A DNA stretch of 11,052 nt, taken from NCBI GenBank assembly GCA_030614305.1, contig JAUWKH010000030.1, positions 1 through 11,052 of the forward strand, read 5' to 3'. The stretch comes from Bacteroidota bacterium (GTDB lineage: Bacteria > Bacteroidota > Bacteroidia > Bacteroidales > JADFUO01). The notes beneath the pieces were generated by a model. It ran no database searches and was not told the DNA's origin. It saw only the letters and a list, made by a program, of their open reading frames with translations. The position numbers and the translations under genes were made by a program. Each line of letters starts with the position of its first letter. The stretch's first letter is position 1. Shown piece by piece: positions 1 through 6,305 of the stretch.

Positions 1-223
1 AATTAACCATATAAGTTCGCTCAAGGATTGCTTAACACAATGCCCTCGCTTTTTATTGCAGCAAGAGATTCTAAGAGAATTCTAAAAGGTCATGGGGTAT
101 TGAACGATCGTCCTATTAAAAATCAACGGACATAAAGGAAAATGAAAATCTGTAGCGTTAAGAAAAATTCTGGTGCGATTAAATTATAAAGAATGACATA
201 GATAGATCCGTTATACAAATTTT
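1..223. other. Left flank without a recognisable gene
   Basis: This stretch lies downstream of the 3' end of the minus-strand surface gene and left of the duplicated block. I see no convincing gene, hairpin terminator or REP copy in it. The longest open stretch is a 42-codon frame at 7-135 (plus) with no start near its beginning and no family resemblance I can name; it could be the tail of a gene decayed or cut here. It shares nothing obvious with 3223-3544, the corresponding flank of the second block, so similarity between the two copies ends only 4 bp past each stop codon. Confidence 0.5.
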
Positions 224-227
224 AATT

Positions 228-2813
228 CTATCTGTAAATCGTAACCGATCCCTGGAAGTTACGTCTTCTTAAACCATCCAAGGTAATTTCAAAAATATCA
301 CAAACATAAAAATAAACGCCTTGAGGGCAATCCTGTTTGTTTTGTTGATTTTTCCCATCCCAGTTAATTTTCGGATCATCGGTTTTAAAAACTATCCTTC
401 CCCAGCGGTTAAATATAGTTAAATCAATTTTCTCAACAGCAGCAACAGTTTCAGGAAAAGGGACAAAATAATCATTATATCCATCAACATTAGGTGTAAA
501 TACATTTGGCAATTTATAAAGAGGACAAACATCATAATCAACACATACCACATTACTGAATTCACTTTCATTGCCAACCGAATCTATAGCAGTCACAGCA
601 TAACAAGCTGTCACCGAAGTAAGATTTGAATGTACATAAACCGTATCATCAGGATGATTGGTAGAGTCAATTAAAATTAAATCTGTAAACTCAAAAGGAG
701 AATAATAAATATAATATTTTTCAACATCATCAGCACAAGTATTATTCGGGTTGTTCCATGTTAATTCATTTTCAATTAAATCACAGTTTGTTGTTACTGA
801 TAAAACAGGCGGACAGGGAGGTACATTATCATAAGGAATTCCACATTTAATCTGCGAAAAATTAATTATCGGCTCAACAAATCCATGGGAAGTATATTTA
901 CCAACACTTTCAATATAGTAACAATATTCCTGTCCGTTGATTAGCCCGGAATCACTATAAAAATTTGTATTGCTCAACCCTATTGAATCAAATTCAATTT
1001 GACCCTGGTTGCGTCTGTAAACAATATAATAATCATTTTCCCATGGAATATTCATCTCCCAGCTTAGTTGCAGTTCATTATCGGTTTCATAAATTGAAAG
1101 AAAAATTGATGAAGCTATCTGTGTAAAACCAATATCTCCGATTGTCTCACTTACCAGGTTAATTCTGTAACTGTAAGGAATTCCGCTTGTGTTAAGATTA
1201 ACCTGATCATCAAAATACAATGTATCGTTCAACCCCGGTTTAGTAACAATTAGATTCAGGTTTGAGCCATAAAATCCTTCAGAGCGGTAAACAAAATAAT
1301 TAAAGGGACCGGGATGTTGGATTGTATCAAGCTCTATTGGTTTTGACCATGCAATAAAAACATTCCCACCGGCAATATTTATACTATCGTTACTAACATT
1401 AGTTATAACCGGAATATCTTTTTTAAGTGCATCGCAGGCTTCGAGAGAAGCATAACTTTCTGCTCCGTCAGGATAAGTTGCAATAACCATATAGCAATAA
1501 TCAATCCCATGTATTAAACCGTTTCCATTATTATCGTCAACAAAAAGAGTATCATTAATATTGTTTAGTTCATGGATTTGAACGTAACCCGTATATTCAG
1601 GAACACCTGTTTCACAATAACCGGGGAAAAATCCATAATAACCGTTTCGTCTGTATAGTTTATATCCAACGGCATTTTCACATTCAATTTTGTTCCATGA
1701 TAAATGGATTTTATTTCCCAATGCTTCTGCTAAGAGGTTTTTGGGTGATGGACTGATAACTGTAATATTAACGGTTTTAAAGTTTACAAGATCTACTGTG
1801 TCATCAGTATCTTCAGCTTTAAAAATTACGGTATAAGGAAATTTTTGAATATGCTCGCAAATAGTGTTCCATGTAAATATTATTTCAGCCGTATCCGGGG
1901 CAGGATTTAGGTCGGGAGAAATAAATGCCGGACTTTGACTTTGCTCAAAAGGTCCTCCTGTGGCAGTAAGTTCTACAAAATATTCATCAGTGTCAATAGC
2001 CATAACATCAAATTCCAGTGTGCTTCCTGCTTCAACACAGGTATCTGAAATACATTCAATCAAAGGTGGGTCATTACTACAACTACTTATCAGTATTTGC
2101 ATATCACGTGTTACATATCCTACTCTCACTCCGTTTCTCCACTCTTCTATTAAAAAAGCTATATTATACTTACCCTGAATAAGTGGACTATCCCAGATAA
2201 CATCACCTGTATGAGTGTTTAAAGTAAAAAAATGTGAAGCTGCAGGAAATGTATATCCTGGTATCACCAATCCTTCCCATCCGCGGCATTCAACAAGTTT
2301 GTATGAAATACTGTCGCCATCAATGTCGTATGCTCCGGGATTATGAATAAATATTTTGCCCACACAACCATAATCTATTGGCCGATTCAATAACACAACA
2401 GAACTATTATATCCCAGAAACGGATTAATCACTAATTCCGATTCAACATAAGTCGGAACATTTATTGAATTGGGAATATTAATTATGCCATAATTTCTGG
2501 TTGGGTCCTCCATTGAAAGCATATAAGTTCCGGGAGCCGAGTATGTATGAATACCTAAATATTCATTATAAACCATATTACCGTTTATATCTTTTATAAT
2601 TCTTGGTATTTCTTCTGAGCTTCCGTCACCCCATTCAATAGTTAAATAATCACGTTGATCATTTACAAAATTATCTTTTGTATATGTAATAATTCTTGCT
2701 TCATAAGTGAGATTATTTATATGTTTGTAAATAATTTCTGCTGCCCTTTGGTGATCTGCAAAAGCAAGAGGAATTGTAAAAAGTAATATTGCTGATAATA
2801 AAATTTTTTTCAT
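228..2813 (-). CDS. Secreted multidomain FnIII protein with T9SS type B sorting domain (left paralogue)
   Basis: An 861-residue exported protein of unknown specific function. Residues 1-19 form a signal peptide (MKK start, hydrophobic core, probable cleavage after AFA). Residues about 35-115 look PKD-like (WGDG, later HTYSAPGTY). Residues about 150-245 contain AYDIDGDSISYKLVE, typical of Ig/cadherin-like modules of Bacteroidota surface proteins, and a second Ig-like module runs to about 355. Four fibronectin type III-like units follow (about 355-465, 467-560, 565-655, 665-758), each with an LSW or LTW-like strand and a YxxYR/YYIYY-like strand. Residues about 765-861 are the gliding-motility-associated C-terminal domain (LPNVFTPN, then NRWG, NWDGK, CPQGVYFY), the type B signal for type IX secretion. 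The family signature FTPNGDGxND is changed to FTPNVDGYND here. The likely fate is export and attachment to, or release from, the cell surface, perhaps for adhesion (inference). The frame is fully open and about 86% identical to the paralogue at 3549-6131. Confidence 0.93.
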   Translation of the reverse strand: MKKILLSAILLFTIPLAFADHQRAAEIIYKHINNLTYEARIITYTKDNFVNDQRDYLTIEWGDGSSEEIPRIIKDINGNMVYNEYLGIHTYSAPGTYMLSMEDPTRNYGIINIPNSINVPTYVESELVINPFLGYNSSVVLLNRPIDYGCVGKIFIHNPGAYDIDGDSISYKLVECRGWEGLVIPGYTFPAASHFFTLNTHTGDVIWDSPLIQGKYNIAFLIEEWRNGVRVGYVTRDMQILISSCSNDPPLIECISDTCVEAGSTLEFDVMAIDTDEYFVELTATGGPFEQSQSPAFISPDLNPAPDTAEIIFTWNTICEHIQKFPYTVIFKAEDTDDTVDLVNFKTVNITVISPSPKNLLAEALGNKIHLSWNKIECENAVGYKLYRRNGYYGFFPGYCETGVPEYTGYVQIHELNNINDTLFVDDNNGNGLIHGIDYCYMVIATYPDGAESYASLEACDALKKDIPVITNVSNDSINIAGGNVFIAWSKPIELDTIQHPGPFNYFVYRSEGFYGSNLNLIVTKPGLNDTLYFDDQVNLNTSGIPYSYRINLVSETIGDIGFTQIASSIFLSIYETDNELQLSWEMNIPWENDYYIVYRRNQGQIEFDSIGLSNTNFYSDSGLINGQEYCYYIESVGKYTSHGFVEPIINFSQIKCGIPYDNVPPCPPVLSVTTNCDLIENELTWNNPNNTCADDVEKYYIYYSPFEFTDLILIDSTNHPDDTVYVHSNLTSVTACYAVTAIDSVGNESEFSNVVCVDYDVCPLYKLPNVFTPNVDGYNDYFVPFPETVAAVEKIDLTIFNRWGRIVFKTDDPKINWDGKNQQNKQDCPQGVYFYVCDIFEITLDGLRRRNFQGSVTIYR

Positions 2814-2839
2814 TCTTTTGAATGTCTCAAAATTTATTC

Positions 2840-2847
2840 CAAAATTA
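2840..2847 (-). promoter_or_regulatory. Candidate Bacteroidota -7 element for the left surface gene
   Basis: Read on the minus strand this is TAATTTTG, an exact match to the Bacteroidota -7 consensus TAnnTTTG. It lies 26 bp before the ATG at 2813, which would leave a 5' leader of about 20 nt. The same octamer sits at the same distance before the second paralogue although neighbouring bases have changed. A TTTG occurs 22 nt further upstream, slightly more than the usual 19-20 nt spacing for a -33 element. The second copy lacks that TTTG, so the -33 assignment is weak. Confidence 0.4.
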
Positions 2848-2986
2848 TAAAAATTGTTGATTGTTATTTCAAATTATTTTAAATAATATCATTTTTTAAA
2901 TCATTTTATTCTGATTTTACTTAATTTTGTTAATCCTAATCTGAATAGATACCAATATTTTTTAATTTATTTATCATAAATAAAAC

Positions 2987-3238
2987 ATGTACACTCATGA
3001 TCCTGAAATAGAAAAAAAAGAAATTATAAAGCGATACAGGAATTTGTTAATAGCTTTACATGTTCATAAAACTCCAAAAAGCAGGCAATTGATACGCAAA
3101 GCATTTAACATGGCTGTTGAAGCTCATAAGGATATACGCCGGAAAACGGGTGAACCGTATATTTACCATCCTCTTGATGTTGCCCGAATTGCTGCCGGAG
3201 AAATCGGATTAGGAATCACCTCGTTCATACATTGGTAA
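2987..3238 (+). pseudogene. Truncated RelA/SpoT homologue, N-terminal 79 codons only
   Basis: The first 79 codons match the N-terminus of the full-length RSH at 6306-8552. There are seven amino-acid changes, all but one in the first 29 codons (for example I3T, P4H, R22I, Q25H, Q27H, M50I). After Ser79 the sequence switches to unrelated DNA and reads FIHW before a stop, giving 83 residues. The fragment keeps the helix with the RKTGEPYIYHP motif of the hydrolase domain (metal-ligand His61 equivalent). It ends before the HD pair and lacks the rest of the hydrolase plus the synthetase, TGS and ACT domains, so no enzymatic activity is expected. It has its own copy of the upstream region and could still be transcribed. 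It is a duplication relic, not an exon of the downstream gene. Confidence 0.92.
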
Positions 3239-3479
3239 ATACCCGCAAATGTCTACAATTTCGCCTAAACCCAATTCAATTTCATCTATTATAGACTCAT
3301 ATAAATCCATTGTTACAAAAACAATAAATCAAAAATATCCTGAGATAAATTTCGGTTGGCAATCACGATTTAATGATCATATAATTCGGAATAAACAATC
3401 ATTATACAGGATACGTGAATATATCAGAAATAATCCGTTAAATTGGGATAAAGATGAAAACAACCTGAAAAACATATAA
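3223..3479 (+). pseudogene. C-terminal remnant of a REP-associated tyrosine transposase (RAYT, Y1_Tnp family)
   Basis: Read in the frame of 3249-3479, the peptide resembles the end of RAYT/IS200-like Y1 transposases. The signs are an NSISSIIDSYKS-like helix, a FGWQSRFNDHIIRN segment (family pattern WQRNYxEHIIRN) and RIREYIRNNPLNW followed by an acidic tail and a stop. The open frame extends upstream of the first ATG at 3249 through RSYIGKYPQ to the duplication border near 3223, so the true start is lost. The N-terminal two thirds, including the HUH metal-binding histidines, are absent, and the remnant cannot transpose. It ends 13 bp before a REP hairpin, the usual arrangement for these elements. 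RAYTs are domesticated relatives of IS200/IS605 transposases that process REP palindromes (family knowledge). Assignment rests on the remembered C-terminal motif, not on a search. Confidence 0.8.
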
Positions 3480-3491
3480 TTAAATGAAACA

Positions 3492-3522
3492 AGTAGAGAC
3501 GAGGCGCCGCCTCGTCTCTACT
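3492..3522. repeat. REP-type palindrome next to the RAYT remnant
   Basis: Two 15-bp arms, AGTAGAGACGAGGCG and its exact complement CGCCTCGTCTCTACT, surround a single C. The centre is GC-rich in an AT-rich setting. Palindromes beginning GTAGAGACG and ending CGTCTCTAC are, as I recall, common dispersed repeats in Bacteroidota and cyanobacteria. Together with the adjacent RAYT end this fits a REP element. It is the only copy in the window; the expected partner on the 5' side of the transposase is missing. It also lies 26 bp past the stop of the minus-strand gene at 3549-6131, so in that transcript it would form a strong 3' hairpin. It is followed there by only a short T-rich stretch, so termination or 3'-end protection are both possible. 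Confidence 0.85.
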
Positions 3523-3548
3523 AAATGATTTTTAATGGCAAGGAAATT

Positions 3549-6131
3549 CTATCTGTAAATCGTAACCGATCCCTGGATGTTACGTCTTCTTAAACCATCC
3601 AAGGTAATTTCAAAAACATCACAAATAAAAAAATAAACGCCTTGAGGGCAATCCTTTTTGTTTTGTTGATTTTTCCCATCCCAATTAATATTAGGGTTAT
3701 CAGTTTTAAAAACTATTTTTCCCCAACGGTTAAATATTTTTATATCAATTTTCTCAACTGCTGCAATAGTTTCAGGAAACGGAACAAAATAATCATTGCG
3801 ACTATCTCCGTTAGGAGTGAAAATATTTGGCAATCTGTAAACAGGACAAACATCATAATCAACACATACCACATTGCTAAATTCACTTTCGTTTCCAATC
3901 GAATCTATTGCAGTAACAGCGTAACAAGCCGTTACAGAAGAAAGATTGGAATGAATATAAACCGTATCATCAGGATGATTAGTAGAATCAATTAAGATTA
4001 AATCACTATATTCAAAAGGAGAATAATAAATATAATATTTTGCAACATCATCAGCACAAGTATTATTTGGATTATTCCATACTAATTCATTTTCAATTAA
4101 ATCACAGTTTGTTGTTACTGATAAAACCGGAGGACAAGGAGGCACATTATCATAAGGAATACCGCATTTAATTTGTGAATAGTTCATTATCGGTTCAATA
4201 AATCCGGGAGAAGTATATTTACCGACACTTTCAATGTAGTAACAGTATTCCTGTCCGTTGATTAGCCCTGAATCACTATAAAAATTTGTGTTGCTTATTC
4301 CAATAGAATTAAATTCGCTTTGTCCGGGGTTGCGCCTGTAAATAACAAAATAATTATTTGTCCAGGGAACATTCATCTCCCAGCTTAACTGCAATTCATT
4401 ATCTGTTTCATAAATTGAAAGAAAAATTGATGAAGCTATCTGAGTAAAACCAATATCGCCTATTGTCTCACTTACCAGGTTAATTCTATAACTATATGGA
4501 ATTCCGCTTGTATTCAGATTTACCTGATCATCAAGAAACAATGTATCATTCAATCCGGGATTATTGGCAATTTGATTCAGGTTTGAGCCGTAAAATCCTT
4601 CTGAGCGGTAAACCAAATAATTATATGGACCGGGATATTGGATTGTATCAAGGTCTATTGGTTTTGACCATGCAAGAAAAACATTCCCGCTGGCAAAACT
4701 TGCACTGTCGTTACTAACATTAGTTATAACAGGGATATCTTTTTTAAGTGCATCACAGGCTTCGAGAGAAGCATAGCTTTCTGCTCCGTCAGGGTAAGTT
4801 GCAATAACCATATAGCAATAATCAATACCATGTATTAAACCGTTTCCATTATTATCGTCAACAAAAAGAGTATCATTAATATTGTTTAGTTCATGGATTT
4901 GAACGTAACCCGTATATTCAGGAACACCTGTTTCACAATAACCGGGAATAAATCCATAATAGCCGTTTCGCCTGTAAATTTTATACCCGACGGCATTTTT
5001 ACATTCACTTTTGTTCCACGATAAATGTATTTTATTTCCCAAAGCCTCTGCTAACAGGTTTTTTGGTGAAGGACCAACAACTATAATATTAACAGTTTTA
5101 AAGCTTACAAGATTTACCGTGTCTGTATCTTCAGCTTTAAAAGTAACTGTATAAGGATATTTTTGAACATGATTGCAAACAGTATTCCATGTAAATATAA
5201 TATCAGCCGTATCAGGTGCAGGATTTTGGTCAGGAGAAATTGATGCCGGACTTTGACTTTGCTCAAAGGGCCCTCCGGATGCAGTGAGTTCTACATAATT
5301 TCCATCAGGATCAATAGCCACAACATCAAATTCCAGTGTGCTTTCGGCTTCAACACAGGTGTCTGAAATACATTCAATAATAGGTGGGTCATGACTACAA
5401 GTGACGATTTGTATTTGCATATCACGTGTTACATACCCTATCCTCACTCCGTTTCTCCACTCTTCTATTAAAAAAGCAATATTAAACTCACCCTGACTAA
5501 TTGGACTATCCCAGATAACATCACCTGTTCGGGGGTTTAAAGTAAAAGAATGTGAAGCAGCAGGAAGTGTATAACCCGGTATCACTAATCCTTCAGCACC
5601 GCGGCATTCAACAAGCTTGTATGAGAGACTATCGCCATCAATATCGTATGCACCGGGATTATGCACAAACACTTTATTAACACAACCATTATCAATAGGC
5701 TGATTTAACAAAACAACAGAACTATTATATCCGAGAAATGGATTTATCACAAGTTCGGTTTCAACATATATTGGGACATTTATTGAATTAGGAATATTTA
5801 CCACTCCATAATTTCTGTTTGGGTCCTCCATTGAAAGCATAAAAGTTCCGGGAGCTGAATATGTGTGAGTGCCTAAATATTCATTATAAACCATATCACC
5901 GTTTATGTCTTTTATAATCCTTGGTATTTCTTTAGTTGAACCATCACCCCACTTAATTAGTAAATAATCACGTTGATCATTTGCAATATTATCTCTTGTA
6001 TAAGTAATAATTCTTACTTCATAGGTAAGATTATTTATGTGTTTGTAAGTAATTTCTGCTGCCCTTTGGTGTGTTGCAAAAGCAAGAGGGATTGTAAAAA
6101 ATAATATTACTGATAATAATATTTTTTTCAT
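3549..6131 (-). CDS. Secreted multidomain FnIII protein with T9SS type B sorting domain (right paralogue)
   Basis: The 860-residue paralogue of the protein at 228-2813 has the same layout: signal peptide 1-19 (cleavage after AFA), PKD-like and Ig-like modules to about residue 354, four FnIII-like units to about 757, and the type B T9SS sorting domain at about 764-860. I counted about 119 differences, including one missing Asp near residue 339, or about 86% identity. Changes are unevenly spread. Residues about 20-355 differ at roughly 60 positions, while residues 397-477 are identical in both proteins. The sorting-domain signature reads FTPNGDSRND here. Both frames are uninterrupted over more than 2.5 kb, which argues that both are maintained as functional genes. 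The gene is transcribed away from the RSH gene across a shared 174-bp intergenic region. The ligand or substrate is unknown. Confidence 0.93.
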   Translation of the reverse strand: MKKILLSVILFFTIPLAFATHQRAAEITYKHINNLTYEVRIITYTRDNIANDQRDYLLIKWGDGSTKEIPRIIKDINGDMVYNEYLGTHTYSAPGTFMLSMEDPNRNYGVVNIPNSINVPIYVETELVINPFLGYNSSVVLLNQPIDNGCVNKVFVHNPGAYDIDGDSLSYKLVECRGAEGLVIPGYTLPAASHSFTLNPRTGDVIWDSPISQGEFNIAFLIEEWRNGVRIGYVTRDMQIQIVTCSHDPPIIECISDTCVEAESTLEFDVVAIDPDGNYVELTASGGPFEQSQSPASISPDQNPAPDTADIIFTWNTVCNHVQKYPYTVTFKAEDTDTVNLVSFKTVNIIVVGPSPKNLLAEALGNKIHLSWNKSECKNAVGYKIYRRNGYYGFIPGYCETGVPEYTGYVQIHELNNINDTLFVDDNNGNGLIHGIDYCYMVIATYPDGAESYASLEACDALKKDIPVITNVSNDSASFASGNVFLAWSKPIDLDTIQYPGPYNYLVYRSEGFYGSNLNQIANNPGLNDTLFLDDQVNLNTSGIPYSYRINLVSETIGDIGFTQIASSIFLSIYETDNELQLSWEMNVPWTNNYFVIYRRNPGQSEFNSIGISNTNFYSDSGLINGQEYCYYIESVGKYTSPGFIEPIMNYSQIKCGIPYDNVPPCPPVLSVTTNCDLIENELVWNNPNNTCADDVAKYYIYYSPFEYSDLILIDSTNHPDDTVYIHSNLSSVTACYAVTAIDSIGNESEFSNVVCVDYDVCPVYRLPNIFTPNGDSRNDYFVPFPETIAAVEKIDIKIFNRWGKIVFKTDNPNINWDGKNQQNKKDCPQGVYFFICDVFEITLDGLRRRNIQGSVTIYR

Positions 6132-6157
6132 TCTTTTGAATGTTTCAAAATTTATAC

Positions 6158-6165
6158 CAAAATTA
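6158..6165 (-). promoter_or_regulatory. Candidate Bacteroidota -7 element for the right surface gene
   Basis: On the minus strand this reads TAATTTTG, matching TAnnTTTG and placed 26 bp before the ATG at 6131, exactly as in the left copy. No TTTG is seen at the expected -33 distance; TCTG occurs in the corresponding place. Conservation of the octamer and its spacing between the diverged copies is the main support. Confidence 0.4.
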
Positions 6166-6244
6166 CAAAAATTCTTGATTATTATTACAGATTATTTTAA
6201 ATAATATCATTTTATATATTTTTTATTACTTGATTTTATTTAAT

Positions 6245-6276
6245 TTTGTTAATTCTAATCTTAATAAATACCAATG
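6245..6276 (+). promoter_or_regulatory. Weak candidate promoter for the full-length RSH gene
   Basis: TTTG at 6245-6248 is followed after 20 nt by TACCAATG (6269-6276), a partial match to the Bacteroidota TTTG/TAnnTTTG pair. The same pair (TTTG, 20 nt, TACCAATA) is kept at 2926-2957 before the truncated copy. The downstream element misses two consensus Ts, so this is only a positional suggestion. Confidence 0.25.
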
Positions 6277-6305
6277 TTTTTTAATTTATTTATTATAAAG
6301 AATAT

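Larger units (their letters stand above)
224..3222. repeat. Tandem duplication, left copy (about 3.0 kb)
   Basis: This 2999-bp block matches 3545-6541 in direct orientation. It contains the whole left surface-protein gene, the divergent intergenic region and the first 79 codons of an RSH gene. Shared sequence begins at AATTCTATCTG, 4 bp outside the surface-gene stop codon, and ends inside the RSH codon for Ser79, where this copy reads TCG and the other TCC. Eye-counted identity is about 88-90% in the 3' part of the surface gene, about 86% in the intergenic region and about 96% in the RSH segment. One codon of length difference lies inside the surface gene. The divergence means that the duplication is not recent, or that it has been partly homogenised since. 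Confidence 0.95.

Noticed and set aside
7..135. Short open frame of 42 codons on the plus strand in the left flank
   Set aside because: No start codon near its beginning, no recognisable motif, and length compatible with chance; it could be a gene remnant but there is nothing to support that.
2966..2984. Perfect 9-1-9 palindrome TTTATTTATCATAAATAAA just before the truncated RSH start
   Set aside because: It is almost pure A/T, and the matching region before the functional RSH gene (6286-6304) keeps only about five paired bases per arm. It is not conserved where it would matter, and it serves as a warning about chance palindromes in this sequence.
3223..3544. Complete IS200/IS605-type element
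   Set aside because: Only the C-terminal end of the transposase and one palindrome are present; the HUH part and the left end are missing.
3642..3995. 117-codon plus-strand open frame opposite the right surface gene
   Set aside because: It is antisense to a well-supported gene; the composition reads like a complement shadow, and no family motif is visible. The same applies to frames at 1960-2178 and 4496-4717.
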